A DNA stretch of 64,000 bases from Mycteria americana (Eukaryota; Chordata; Aves; Ciconiiformes; Ciconiidae), in contig NC_134367.1 of assembly GCF_035582795.1 (NCBI RefSeq), forward strand, positions 84,861,062-84,925,061. The letters are read 5' to 3'. The notes beneath the pieces were generated by a model. It saw nothing but the letters and a program-made list of their open reading frames with translations, was not told where the DNA came from and did not search any database. The translations under genes and the position numbers were made by a program. Below are positions 12,880-26,900 of this stretch, in pieces; position 1 is the stretch's first letter; every line of letters starts with the position of its first letter.

Positions 12880-13560
12880 ACGGCTCTGCTCGTGCCCGCC
12901 AGAGATGCTTGGGGATGGCTCACAACCACCCGGCGGGGGCCGGCGCGTCCACGGGCTCCGTGGAGCTTCGGGGGGCTTGACGTAAACCCTGAGCCAGCGC
13001 AAGGAGAACCGGCCCCGCGCCGCTTCCCGCCGCACGTGCTGGGCGTCGTGCTGAGCACCGGCACAAGTGGCGGCGCGGTGTGCCTTTCCGCTCGCGCCGC
13101 AGTGCCGCCGGGTCCCGGCACGGCCCCCACCCCTGCTCCCACCCGCCTGCGCCTGCCCGCTGAGGGGCTTTTCGTGCTTCCCCGCGAGAAAGCCGCTGCC
13201 CTGCTGAGCAGCTCTGAATCATCCCCTGCAACGGCCGCCTGCCCCAGCAGGAAACCGCGGCTGCCAGACCCCGAGAGAGCCGCGCAGCGTGCTGGGTGCC
13301 CCTCCAGACCCGCAGGTGCCACCGCCGGGGCGGCCGGTAGCCGGAGTCCCCCCGCAGCCAGCGCCGGGGGCCGGCGTGAGCTCCCACCCCGCAGCTGTCG
13401 TCCCAGGAATGAGCCCGAAATCCCCCTCCGCCATTCCCTCGCCAGCAGCACCGAGCTGCGCCGCTTTGACCTTTTCAGAGACGTCTGCCTCTGCCCGCCC
13501 CGCAGCCTCGGCAGAGAGGGAGCCGGGCTGAGCGGCCCGTCAGGGCTGAGCCCACTGTAA
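12880..13560. promoter_or_regulatory. Strongest orphan CpG island in the window
   Basis: This is the densest CpG block here: between four and ten CpGs in each 60-base line from 12961 to 13560 by hand count, at roughly 70% GC. Long frames are open on both strands together (12892-13560 plus, 12822-13451 and 12920-13387 minus), a by-product of composition and not evidence of coding. Two nuclear-receptor-type half-sites face each other near its right end: TGACCTTT at 13467-13474 and AAAGGTCA at 13559-13566. I see no recognised gene start. A CpG-island promoter of a non-coding RNA, or a distal regulatory island, is the likely identity. Confidence 0.6.
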
Positions 13561-14871
13561 AGGTCAGAGAGGCGCAGCCTGCTCCTGCCGCTCAGGGGAC
13601 CGCCAGGCCTGCAAACTCAGCTGCCGCCTTCCCGTGACCACGGCTGCCGTGGCTCGGAAAGGGTACAAATGCCATCCTCTTAATGCAACGGTTTGGAGAT
13701 CGTAAGGCTGTGGTCTCGGATGGGCTCGCGGCGACAGGCAGGGTGCTCTGTGCCCGCTCCTTCCCAGAGAAAAGTGAGAAGGGTCCGCACAAGAAGCTGC
13801 TGTTAGGGCTGACCGCTTCTTGGAGCTACCTACTCCTGCATTCCAAGGGCCAAAGCCTTGTGCTCCTCAGAAGCCATTTGGGTCTGCTTGCAAGAAACAG
13901 TAAAAAGCCCCAGGGACTCAGAAATCGTGAAGACAGAGCAAAAAAACGCAAAACTTCAAGCATGTGAGCACCTCTCCCAACCATACGCAAATTGCTTCCA
14001 CATTTTACAAGTTTTGAAGAGCAGGTGTATACGCTTTGTAAATCAGCAAGCCTGACCCTGAAAACCCATGATCAAAAACTTCTGAGTATTTGAGGCACAG
14101 GTGACATCATTCTCCAAAGGGTTCCTTCATCTCAGCCAACAAAAAGGTAGGAATTTTTGAAGCAGAACAACAGAAGCCCTGAAAACTTGCTCTGAGTGCC
14201 GGGAAATGCGACGCATAATGTGCGCACACACAGACACAATCCCCTCAGTATAAGTGAGAAGCAAAGCAGCTCCTATTTTCTGTACTTATGGGGTTAAAAT
14301 GACGCGCAGACAAAATCTCCACCGCCTGGGATGTACGAGTGTTCCGAAACAAAACCTATCCCTTGGCCCCTGTGCCTTTTGCCTGCCCTCCCGCACCTCT
14401 GCAGCCCATGTGGGGGCCGCAGGCATGGCACGGGGACGTGGTTGAGGGGGTGCTGCCACCCAAGTGCTTCTGCAGTGCCCCTCACTGTAGTGCCCCCGGG
14501 TCTTTCAAGGACTGCAAGATCCCTCTGACCCCCATCACACCCCTGTCAGGTACAGAAACGTTGCGACCCCCCGTTTGCAGCAGAGAACTAAAGACAAAGA
14601 CCCCAAGGGCTGCCTTTGGGACAACTGCGGTGGTTCCCATGGCATCGTGGGTTTCTGCCAGCACTGCGGAACTGCTACAGTTCACACTTTGGTGTGTCAA
14701 AGTTGCCTGGTACCAATGTCAGCGTAGCATAACGTCCCAGAAGGCTGGGCCGTGGCCACTACCAGGAGAGCTCAGGTTTGCTCGCTTATCCCAGCAGCAG
14801 TCACGAGGGCTGTGGCTACAGGAGAAGTCATGCAGCCCAGTAGGAGCAGATCTGTAGGGCAAAGCGCTTGG
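13561..14871. other. Intergenic DNA, no gene recognised
   Basis: Composition falls from GC-rich to mixed. There is no splice-site-bounded open frame of known family, and no repeat family is recognised until the CR1 tail that follows. Confidence 0.55.
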
Positions 14872-14943
14872 GGCTGAGGATATGGTTGGACTCGATGACC
14901 TTAAAGGTCTTTTCCAACCTATACGATTCTGTGATTCTGTGAT
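14872..14943 (+). mobile_element. CR1 LINE, 3' end only
   Basis: The sequence runs through the conserved 3' terminal region of avian CR1: the GGTTGGACTCGATGACCTTA block at 14884-14903, then AAAGGTCTTTTCCAACCTA, and ends in two copies of ATTCTGTG at the extreme 3' end. Everything upstream in the element is missing, the usual severe 5' truncation of CR1. It carries no coding capacity. The exact 5' boundary is uncertain by some tens of bases. Confidence 0.9.
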
Positions 14944-17900
14944 ATGACATCCACGTAACACACATTTTAGCGGGGGTTACATCAGACTGGCTGCAGTCTG
15001 GCCCTATGGGCTGAGCTGCGAAGCGGACGGGGTGCTCCTGGAGACCATCTTCCAGTTTAGTCTCCTCCACAAGGAACCCAGCCTAGGCACTCCGAGGCCA
15101 CCCCACACGGTGAACAGAGGCAGAGTGCGTGGGAGCAACTAGGAGGTTTGCTCCAAAGGGCATCCCCAGCCTGAACTGAGCCAGTAACACAGGCACTTCC
15201 AGCTCATCCGTCTGCCCTGGGCACAGAAGTGGAAGAGCCCCAGCACCACTGCTCACCAGACACTGACTCGGACGAGCAGCCCAGGTGGATCCAGGCACCC
15301 TGACACAAGGCGCGAGCACAGCGGGCACTGGCTGAAAAGGGGAAGGAGAGGGAACATGTGTTTAGGACAACATGCTTGCCAGTGCTGCAGAGGACGATGG
15401 ACATAGAGGAACGGTCCCTGCCTGTGCCCGCTGGGATCCCGCAGCACAGGACAGGGTTTTCCCTGCCATCCCATCCCCATCTCCTTTCCCAGCCCACACT
15501 GTGCTCCCGCAGGCTGCGGCCACGGAGAAGGGAGGTGCTCCTCGAACCCGAGCGCTCACCCCACAGCTGTGCGAAGGCCTGGCCATGGGGTGGAGGCGGT
15601 GCAGCAGGACGTCCAGCTCAGCCCCAGCCTCCATCAGGAGAAGGCGGTTGGGCGGGCTGGCCCGCAGCGCGGGCAGCTCCAGGAAAGAGCTGCTGTAAGA
15701 AGGATATGAAACCTTGTCATTGTGAAAGCGGGAAGTGACAGTTCATGCTAAGGCAAGGGGCTCTGGGGTGATTTCGCTGCCAGCATGAGATGCAGTTTGC
15801 TGCGTGCCACCCAGGAGGGCTGGGGTGTGGGCAGGCAGCCTGCCCGCCTCGCTGCACCTCCGCAGAGCTCTCCCCCAGCACAGCGGCCATGGCAGGACTC
15901 CGGGAGTGTTGTCCATCTCCACCAGCCAGGGCAGCTGACAGCGTGGCCAAGGCTGCCTCCAGCACCCAGCACCTAACCCACCGCTGCAAGGCAACTCCTT
16001 CGGGGCTGGGGTGGTTTGGGGTTGAGATCCCTCCTTGTAGTAATGTATTAGGATTAACTTTAAGGAGGTACCCATACCTGGTCTAAAGCATCCCTGTACC
16101 TGCAGGAGCGGACACCCTGTGGTTAGACAACTACCTGAAAATGACTCTCAGGTGAGGCTCAGAAGTGCTAAAAACAGAAGTGCTAGTTTACAAAATCTAA
16201 ACTAGACAGCAGTTACAGAAGTTTATGGGACTTGTCCATGAAGAATAGCAAAGATCCTGATGCCTCTGCCTGCCTGGCACCCACAGCCTGCAAAGCCCAG
16301 GCACAAATAGCTGATGCTGCTCTGGCTGCGGCCCCGTTCGTGTGTCGCCCGGTTTCCTAAGTCTGCATTCAGGGAGAGAGGACTTGGGATGGCGTGCCCA
16401 CGCTTTCTCTTCTACCCTAACACAACCTTTAGGACTTCTTTGTACTCCAACCTCCCTTCCCCTTTCTTCCTGGGACTTCTTAGTCTCCAGTGTAACCAGT
16501 AAGGAGCCGGACTTTCCTACCCCTGCTGACCCCCTCTGCTGTGGGGTAAGACGTTTCCCCTTTCCCCCAGGGAAGGGGTCAACTCTTGGGCCATGGATTA
16601 GTAAGATCCCACATTGGCGTTGCTGCTGAAGTTCCCCCATCGCCAAGCCACAGGCTGAGCGTGAAGCATCTCCCCACCAGCACGCCTACGGGCACATGGA
16701 GAGCCGTAAAGACCAGAGCCTGGCATGACAGTAACCAGCCACCTGCTTACGGCTGAGGAGGTGGGCTGGGTGAGCTGGCTGCCCTTCACCCCATCTCAGA
16801 AGCTGTGGGGTTCGGTTGCCCTCTCCCACTGCCTGCATATAACACGCACAGGCACGCGAAAGTCCGCACGGTTAGACACAAAAGGTTTTTCTTTTCCATT
16901 GCACCACTCTCTGCCTGCTTGAAGCCGACAGCTGTTTAATCGCCCCATCAATGCTTGAATAGGGCAGTTGCAAAGAAAAATATGTTGGCCTGAAATGGTG
17001 GAAGAAATATCGACTAGTCAAGGGGCATAAATATTTAAGAAAATGCATCAAAGCAATGGAATGAGGACGAAAGGGGTTAACGCTTGTTTTTAGAGACCTA
17101 CAGGACTTAACTGGTCATATCTTTGGCTTTATAGGGAAGAACAAAGACAGGAAGATAAAGGCAAACACTTGTGACAAGAAAGGTGATGTAAAATCGGGAA
17201 GGTGCCAGGTAGCACTAGCTTTGAGTGTCATGAAAAAGCAGGGCCATCTCAAACAGCCAGATGCCCATGAAATGTTATTTTTGGACACCACTTCAGAACT
17301 GACTTGGAGGGAAGTGTGACATTTACTGAGTCACCTCCACCACTTCCTGCAACACCTGGAGCTTACTTCAAGGGCTCTCATTTAGATACTGAGAACTTGC
17401 TCACTGTTCAGGCTGAAAATAACACCATTTACTTTCATTTTTTTTTCTGCAAAGCTCTGCCGAAAGCATCATCTGTGATGCAACAGCCTCCGGTGCAGCT
17501 CCGGTCCCCATCTGCAGTTCACACAGCACGATGAAAGAGCAATTTAAAAGTTGTCAGTCATCTGCTACTTCTCCCAGGAGGTAATCAGCAACACATAGCT
17601 GCTTTCTCCTTGGATCCAGGAACCAGCGATAAGGCTTTCTTTTTCCAAGCCGCCCGAACCGTGCTGCATCCTGAACGCTGATGGAGCTTTTTGCCGTTTC
17701 CTCTGACTGCACCAGTAAGCTGTGGCCTCCTCAGCCTCAAACACACATCGCAGCGGCTGCAGCATGCACTGAAATCCTTTTGAAGGACAGGTCTGAATCT
17801 CTGCCTTTGTGAAGAGTCATCTGGGGCTCCCGTGTCCGTGCCTGCTCCTGCCAGAGCCCACCGGGGTTCAGGATGCACAGCCCCGAAGTGCAAGCAACTT

Positions 17901-20900
17901 CAGAGAAGAGGAGTTGAAAAGAAAAGCTAAATCTAGTTAAAAAAAAAAGAAAAAACACCAAACACACACAAATATTTCTTTAGTTTCGTTTATTTTTACA
18001 CATTTCTTCTCTTTTTAAATACTCCCCTTGCTGGGGATGTAAAACTCTGGTGAATTCACAGTGTATAAAACCATTTAGGCTTTAACCTCCCCTGTTTTGA
18101 TATATAGCCTATTAATAAGGAAAGGACAGATTTTCCACCTTGCTATTACAGAATTTACACAACATTTCACATCCAACCCAAAAACATTTGCGGTGTTTCT
18201 TTCAAAAGCCAAAGCTAGATAAAGAACATTCTGGCCTTATGAAGACAAAACCTTTCATTAAAAGCCGTTACGGTCGCAAAGGATCAGCCACTTAAACCCA
18301 AGTGTCTTTGTTGGCAGCGCGTCCATTAAAACGACTGCTCGTTCAGGATATGGCATGTGAATGTTTAGTCTGTGCAAAAAAAGAAAAAAGCAAAAAAAGC
18401 ATCAAATACTAACTTTTGGTGAACGGCCAAGAGCTTTTCATATCGTGTAGAAATGTCAAAGGTGAAAAAGGAACGGGGTTGTTTGCCGTTAGAAATGTCT
18501 CCTCCTGCATCATGCTGGCCTGTGAGAGCCGTACATGCAGAAGGACCATGGAAGTGCTAGGAAGGGATGAAAAACATTCCTTTCTTATGAAATACACTGT
18601 TTTCTCAGGGGCCATTCCACTTCAGAGTCGGGCGGGAGTAAAAGTGCAAAGCTGTCTGAAGAGACCTGCGAAACCATGTTGCTCAGCCCATGCATTTTGA
18701 TGACAAGACCCCCGAGACCCGCTGAGCAGCGGCTCTGCAGCACGGCAGCGCGACGGGAGAATGGTGCTCGCCGAGCAAAGAGCAAACCCGCTGGTGCAGA
18801 GACTGTGTCGATGCCCCGCTTGCTCCGGTGCTTTGGGCAGACTCTAAATTTAAGGGGAGAGTTCATTTGTTCTCAATCTCTCCTTGGTTTCTCTAGTCTG
18901 GGATATTGACCAAAAGGCACAGAAAAATGTAATGTGGACAATAAACTGCCTATTAAAAAAATGATATTGCTGCATTAAGCCTCCAGGGCCTTGGAGGTTT
19001 CACACAGGTATACGACTGGACATTCAGCTCTGAAAAATGAGTCTGGGCAGAGTAAAACAAAATGATCTTCTCTCCAGCTGGACCTATTTTACAGCCTGTC
19101 AGTCTGCCACATTAAATGGAAGAGAGGACAGACCAGTTGTGACGTGTACCCAAGCCGAGATTTTCTGATCAACCGTTTTTTTTCTCTTTTTACTGGTAAA
19201 CCTGGGGATTTTGTTCAGCTGGCCTTTGAAAACCCAGTGCAGGCTGAGGCTGGTTATGAACCAAAACAAGGAGAGGGCTGTTGTGGACAACTGTGCTTCC
19301 TTTCTTGTGGGACTTGTAAGAAGAAGAGGCATGCTGCATTTTTACTGGAAGGGGAGATTAATCATCTAGGAGATGCAAACACAAGAGAAAAGAAATAGGG
19401 TCTATGGAGACGCTTCCAGCTGCATGTCCATCCTGCCCCTCGCCCAGAATCCGCCTGGCCTCGCGGGCAGGCTCAGCACCCAAAGGTGTCCAGGGCTCTG
19501 AAACACGTGAAGCTGCAGGGGAACGGCTGGTGCCAGAGACAGGCACCTCCCACGCCACTGCCAAGGCAGCAAGATCCTGCGCACCGCCACGTTCTTCACA
19601 AAATTACAAAAAATGGTAATTTATAGTAAATCCTTCCCAATTAAAGGCCATAAAGCTCTGCAGTTAATCAAGCTGATTAAACGAATCAAACTTGTTAAGA
19701 ACAGTTTTATCAAAACATTTACATTTCTGCTGAGCAGAGATTCATGTGACTTTGAACTGCAAAGTACACAGGTTGCCATGAGAGGACTAAAAAGAGGATT
19801 GGGAACATTAACCATGTGAAAAATCAAGCCTCCCCCCGCCTCTCCCAGCACTCATTTAAACAAAGGAGCTCCCCAGCCCATTAATTTCATCACCCTGTTG
19901 GGTATCTTCTGCTTTCTGGAAAGAGAGGCATTTCTTACCCACAGTGGGAGGCTTTCCTGACACGTGGGTCCAAAAGTGGGGACTTCACCTCCCACCTTAC
20001 GAAACATCTCCAAGCCAAAGTGCTGCAAGAGGTCTTGGGCGAGCAGCACCCCTCACCCAACCCATGGTGTATCCCCATGGCACGTGTCCAGGTAAAATGA
20101 TGGCCTCATTTCTCGGGTCTGAGAGCGCCTATAGAAGAAACGTCTGTAAGAGTACACAACACAAATATTTCCATAGCTGTCTGAAAGCTTACAGTAACTC
20201 AGCAGGGGATTTTTTCCTTTTATATAAGTCTGCTCAGCTTCAGTCCCTGCAGAGATAGGTCCAATAAAGACCTTAGATGCCTAACTTCTTAATTTAGACA
20301 CTCAAACCTCCTCTTCAGCTGTCGCCCGACCGTGGAGAGGCATACTGCTGAGAGGCACTTAAAGTTCCTCCAGCATCCTACATCCTTCAGAAGAGAGCTG
20401 AGCAGCTTGGCGTTGAGGTCCCATTTACCTGTGCCACATCAGGACCCACCAGCAACGTGTCCTCCCAGAGCCCCACTTGACGGAGCTGAGCTGGGAGCAG
20501 ACAGACCTGTAATGGCTGGCCACAGCCTGAGCTGGCATTGAGGGTTTTCTCTGAGCTTATGGAGAGAGAGAGGCACCCTCTCACAGCATCCACACCTATT
20601 TTAGGATAAATAACCCGTGGGGGTGGCTGTCTCTCCGCTCGCTGTAGAGCAAGTCGTGATGGAGGGACTTACACTGAACACCTCACTTCTGGACAGCTCA
20701 AATATGGTCGTGTCCTCAAATATTCTCAGCAACATAAACACCAACTGGATAACAAACCATGGCCAGGAAGAGGGTGTCTAACCACACGGCAGCAGGCATG
20801 CCTGCTTGCCGAAATGGCAGCTGTCACAGCTAGTTAGCCCACATGCATGCAGAAGGCAGGTTAGTGTGGGCTTCAGATCCTTCTCAAATATTTAGCCCAC

Positions 20901-23900
20901 CTCACTGATGGGCTTTCTTTGCTGCTGCCACATGCACTGCTATCCACGGCAGTTAGTTTGAATGTAGTACTGTGTGTCTGTCCAGCACTGCAGCCACGAT
21001 AATGTCCGACCCATTGAGGATTTAAACAGTGAGAGCACACAAGCCCAGCTAAAAAGGCGGTGGGAGTATGCCTTCCCCTTTCTCTCAAAGAGCATTTCCA
21101 GGAGAAGATCTGCAGATTCAGCATTTTGCAGCGAGTTCTGCTATGGCAAAGACAAACTTGGCATCGGCACTCCATCTTCCGTGCCATATGCTTTATTCGT
21201 CTGAGAGTTGTTTTCCTGCAGGGGAGGGTGGATTGGCAGGTATGGAAATAAATTCATTAAAATTACTTTGGTTGGTTCTTTGTGCTGGCCACCATCTCCA
21301 TTTTGATTTTTATTTCTCATGCCCAGAACAATCCTGAAACAAAGACATCCTCTCCTGGAGCACAACAAATACTCACGAAAGAAGTGTCTGAAAGGCCATG
21401 CTCCTTGGATGAGCCTGTAAAAGTTACAAGCTGTGGCTGGAATATTTCTAAAGAGAGTGGTAGAAACCGAGAGGCTGATAATAAAGGTAACACGTGTTAT
21501 GAAACCAAATATACTGACATGCCGTGCAACAACCTGCGTATTGGTAAAGGTATCTTATCTGCTTATGTGCAAGCCACTTGCCTGGTTTTGCAACAACAGG
21601 TTTCTTGCAGGATGCTTGTACTGAGCTACCTATTCCATTTTGCACTGCTTGTCAGATAAATGGCAGCCTTTTTAATGGAACGACAGACGTTTGATTATTT
21701 TAGGTTCAGGGATTCTGGCCAATTCCTTCCCAAAAGTGGCTGGGGTTGAATAGCCAAAGAAAATTTATGCACTTAAACTTAATGGGGCTTAAACACTGCA
21801 AGTAACAACATAGAAATGGACAGAAGCCTGAGGGGTAGCAGAAATCTCCAAGACAAGGACTTTTCTGCTCAGAGAAACTGCCAGTAGCTCCTGATAGCGG
21901 CCATTATGAACGTATTTGCATGTTCTGCTCTTTAAATGTATATATTATTTTCAGTTAAAAAGAAGTCGGCATTCATTCTCAGAGTCCTGTGATCTTTCTG
22001 CACCAAATGGTTTCCAGGTCTCTCCATAGGCTGTAGCTAGTTTTCATTTACCCATACAAAACAAAGCTTTGAAGGGTTCAGACCTCAAAAGAAGAAAAAT
22101 TAACCTGGCAGCCACAGGCAAACAGGGTGGGACATTTGGCTCCCACAGCTTTGGAGAAGCTTCCAGTTCACTGCCAGTTTAACGCAATGGTACTGGGGAG
22201 CTACCCAGGCAAAGCCCTTTGCCTCTCTCCTTTCCCTGATTGTGAGGTTAGGTCCAAAACCTATCCTATTTCCACCTCTAATGCCTGCAGGGAAGAAACA
22301 GTCAAAAAGGTTTCTTCAGAAAAATGAAATCTGCACAGACATCCTAGTAAATGCTCTTCAGGTAGCGCATGTTGCACAGGCTGGGCTTAGGTGTCATTTG
22401 CAGACTAGGTTGCAACTGGCTCCTTTCATGTCCTAATGCACTTCAAATATAAAAATGAAGCATCGCCTGCACATACAAAGTGCATATATCGTTCCAAAGC
22501 TCTTACCTGTCCAAACAATCAGCTCTTGAAACCTCTGGGCAGAATGCATTAGTGCCCAGAATAACCAAGGGCTGGACTGAGACAGCTCCGGCCCATCCTT
22601 CTCCAGAAGAGCCTTGCTCACCGTCTTAATGCCCCGTCCTTTCCACGTAACCAAACCGTCCCTGTCGGCCTGCCCGGTCCCCAGGGGGTGCACAGTGTGG
22701 CTGCGAACGGGAAGGAATTGTTTCCCAGGCTGGAGAGTTACAAACCTGTAAAGCTTTTCTTTTTTTTAAAGGATTATTTTGGATTTAGTCATGAGGAAGA
22801 GAAGAGCGCGCAAGCTTCGGTTTCTTATTATGATTTCAAGCTCACAAAAAAATGTTTCTCGGATGGGGGGGTGGGAAGGAAAACAGCATCTAACAGCTCC
22901 TGCCTGGGACATGGGCAATGCAAGGAAACATATTTGGAAAAGTAATCTGTAGCAGCTGCTGAAAAGGGCCTAGCATAGGGATAAGAGTGAGTAGCAAACT
23001 AGATGCTGGTTTATAAAACAAGAGGGCCTGATTTTGATCTGCAGAGAGGCGAAGAGCAGCGTATAATAGAGCAGAAGGAAGATGGCTTCTCTCTGCAGCG
23101 TGCTGCTGGGACTGAGCTGTCCTCTAAACAGAGAAAGCAACTGCAGGCACTTGTGTACCAAGGAGACATTGGCATATTGGAAAGAATTCAGTAATGAACA
23201 ACAATCAAATAACTAAAGGGAAGATTAAATAACTAAATAGTACAGTTTGGGTAAATAAATCGCTAAGAGGGAAATACAATCATTTGAAGGTGTCAACGTC
23301 AAGGAGAGAGTGCTGTTTACACAGCTCTAGACGGAGCGTAACAAGAAAGGAAAATATCTCTTCCTGCAGAAAAGGAAAATGCAGACTGGCGGTAAGAGCT
23401 GCTAGCCCTCCACCACTAACCTTCGCAGCCCTCTCAACCCCTTACCAAAACCTCCGTCGGTGTAGAGGTTGTCAGGCGAGCAGGGAGGAGTCCCCAGGAC
23501 TGCTCACAGCCACGATGACAAGACCTTCCCGCAAAGCAACCTGCCACACACGCCATGTGTGCCACGCACCAGCAGGATCGGGGCCAGCGTCGCCGTCCCC
23601 CTGCGCCTCCTCCTGCAGCGAAAGAGAAATCCAATGTGTTTCCCTTCACGCTTTACCATCACTGAAATACCATTTCTCCTCAGCATTTGATTCGACAGCA
23701 AACCGTGAAGTAACCGGTAAGTCTGCAAAACAGCAAGTCTACCCGTGGAGCCTGCAAATGCCGTATTACAAACGCAGGTCAGTATTTGCCTGTAGCAATC
23801 GGCTAACTGAATGCGTAGCGGCAGGATTTCACGCATACACGTATGTCTTTTCTGGTGGGGCCATCCACAGAGCCAAAGTTTCTCATTTCCCCCTGTGAGC

Positions 23901-26900
23901 ACTGTCTGGAGTTAAAGTTGCTTAACACTTCCCATTAATGACTGCTTTCCGCTATGCACAGCTTTGCCAAAGCTCAGCTGCTCGAGCTCAAATACTCCAT
24001 GCTGGATGTCTGCCTCGGGCAGACTCTTTTGGTAATTTTCAGCTAAAATAATTCAACTGTCTCCTAGAATAAGATTAGCAAGATATATGTTAGCTTGCTC
24101 TGTTCAAATCAAGAGATTAAGCACCTCTGTCTTCAGAGGCTGGCACCGATATTCAGCCAGGGAAGGGGGATGTGCCTTCATGAGAGTCCTAAGTTTTCCC
24201 ACCTGTGGTCAAGTTACAAGTTATACAAAACTTCACTCTGCATGTGCCCGATGGGGTCTTGTTCAAGTTTGGCAGATAATTTATCTCACTCCATCTGTTT
24301 TGGTCTTGCTGCAGGCCAGGGACGCAGACGCTGGCTGCCGTCACCATCGCCAAGGGCTGGAGTCTGCTGTGGCGTGAAAGCGGAGCGGGGATCCTCTCGA
24401 CCTGCACAGCTGTAACGAGGCAGGACGAGGACCATTCCCCACACGGCCTCCACTCACCTGCCGAGAACCATCTGCCCCGGGCATTAAAAGAGCTGGAGTT
24501 GTTGTGGGGAAAAAAAATATTTACACATGCATTTGATCCTGCAGCTAAAAGCAACGCTATTGTGATGCCTGTGCAGATGGGAGCCGCACTCAGATAACAA
24601 GGGCAGTGTTAAATCAAGCATTTCTAACCGCCAAGTGCTTGACCCTACAAAGTTCCCACACTTTCAGTCTACATCAGGTTTGTGTCATTTCCTTGATTTG
24701 CAGATGGCAAACTGAAACAAAAATGCAGGAATCCCATCATGCGGCATCACGCTGGCCACCGCGTGACTCACCGGCAGGACTGGCTCTTCTTAGATGTTAA
24801 TTCCATTGTGCTTGAAAAGCAGAATAACTGGGAATACTGATAGCCCATCAACCTCTGCTGAGGGAGCAGGCAGGAATGAGTCACAGCCTGTGCCAATGGC
24901 TTCCCCAAATATTTGCTGACAACAGACAACTCCCTCGTGGCAGAAATCCCTGGGTCTGCTGTCTCCCAGGTTCTGCAGGAGGTATGATCTGGTGGGGAGA
25001 GATGCTCCCAAACCTGACTCCTCCTGGTCCTTCCAGCCTGTCTTCTGCCTTGGTCCTGCGCCCACGTCCAGCTCCACATCTGACATCGGTCCCCCTCTCC
25101 AGGCAGGGGCTCCTCAGCCTTTGCACTGCAGTAGGGCTCTCTCCCTCCCTCGGCCAGGTCCTAGCCCTAGTCCACATCAGTCCTCCCGCGTGTCCGCCCA
25201 AGTATCAGCAAAGGAGCACACCCGAGAGCATCTCTGGGCTCTGGTCCCCAGCACCGCAGCAGCCCTGTCAGCACGGAAAAACAATTTCAAAGAGCTGCCG
25301 CTCTGCACCTGCAGCAGGAGGCTGCGGTGTGCCTGCCGCACTCTCGTCTGTGATTTAGCCGCCAGACTTGAACAAGTCTCTACTGAGCAAGTGCCTTCAG
25401 AGAATTCAGCTTCTAACTCTTAAGAAGTTTCTGTTGAGTGTCTGAGATCTGAGACTTTTTTTTTCCTAAGGTTTCTTAGTTCAACTTTTTTTTTCCCCCA
25501 TGAAGAACAACCAAAGGCGCATTCCTGATATCTGCCAAATTTCAAGCCTCTCCTCCAAAGGCAGAAAGTGCTAGAGTTTCTCAACAGATCACTTTAAGAA
25601 CATGTTTGAATATGAAGAAAAAAAAATTGTTTCTCTCGTCTCTTTCTTGTAAGCAAGCAAAAACATTTTTTGCTGAAGCTTCCCAGATGCATTCAGCCTG
25701 AGACAGATACCCAGCACAGAAAAAAGCACCTAAGTGGTAAACGGCTAAAGTTTTCAGGGGTTTACAGGCAGCTAAACAATTAGTCTTATAAGAAATGTTG
25801 GATAGCCTTAAAAACAGACAGAGGCACCAAAGTCATCAACTACATGTAATTTAAACTGAGCTTCTGCTGAGCCAGGGGTGGAGGTGAACAGAAAATGCAC
25901 AAATTTGATGGTAAATTTCCCAAATTTGGGACTGCTTTCGTACTTTCTAAGAAGACCATGGTGAAGGCACTGGTTACCTTTGGAGGTGCCTGTGCTCTGC
26001 CACGGGCTGCCTAAGGCAGAGACTGTTTGGGATCTAGACGAGCTCGGCGGGTGGCTCTCCCCAGGACCTCCGCTGGCTGCCCACCAGCCCACTCTGGGAC
26101 CCGGAGCCGTATCTCCCCATCTGACCAGCGCTCGGGGACCTCCAGGCAAGGCCACTCATCCTGGGGGGACACCAGGGGGATGCAGGTGACAAGCAGACGT
26201 GTCACGTTGCTCGATGCTCGATTGGGAGCTAGACACAGTGCGCTGAGCTGGGCAGGGGAGCAAGGGCCCCAGCTGCTTGGATTTACTGTGTATTTGTGGA
26301 TTATTTAGAGCCTGGAGAAATGGACACCTTAGAAAACCCTCAGAGAAGGGTGCTGCCAAACAGAGGGAAAGCTACGGGTTGTTGTTATTTCGGACCAGGC
26401 CAGGAAGGTCGCATCACTTTGCAATGATGCTACGGCACGACTAACCGAGCTGAGCCTCCCCCCATCTCCCAGTCTGTCACTCTGCTGAGCATTTCCACTC
26501 CCCGCTGGCTCTCTCCATCATGCCATCACCCTAAAAATAGATCCTACACACACGAATGGTGCTCGTGCCTGCCCTGCAGCCCCCACCACCCCTCTGGCAG
26601 TGCCTGCCAGGCCAGTGCGGCAGCTCTCCCCGCACGGGGCCATCCCACCAACACCCGCCACGGCACCATGCCCACGTTGGGCCACTTTTGCTCAGGAAGC
26701 ATATGCGTGGCATGCACGATCCTCCGCCACCTCATTTTCAAAGCACAGGCAAAGCCACCTCCTCACTTGTGCAGACACGAGCAGGAGGCAGGTAGCTGCT
26801 CTGCGGGCAGACGGGCTCAGCCCGTCCTTCCTTCCTTCCTCTCACCTCCCGCCTTTTTCCAAGGATACCCCCGGCACGCTTGCACCTGCAGCAGAGCCAC

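Noticed and set aside
12822..13560. Long frames on both strands (222, 209 and 155 codons)
   Set aside because: They lie in the CpG island, overlap in opposite orientations and resemble no family. Low stop density follows from GC content.
21282..21659. 125-codon frame with a hydrophobic start resembling a signal peptide
   Set aside because: It begins with GTG, has no ATG upstream in frame before a stop, and the rest matches nothing. A nearby TTTCCTGCAG could be an acceptor, but no partner exon is seen.
26167..26181. CTCF-like ACACCAGGGGGATG
   Set aside because: Only 10 of 14 positions fit, and the conserved bases after the G run are wrong.
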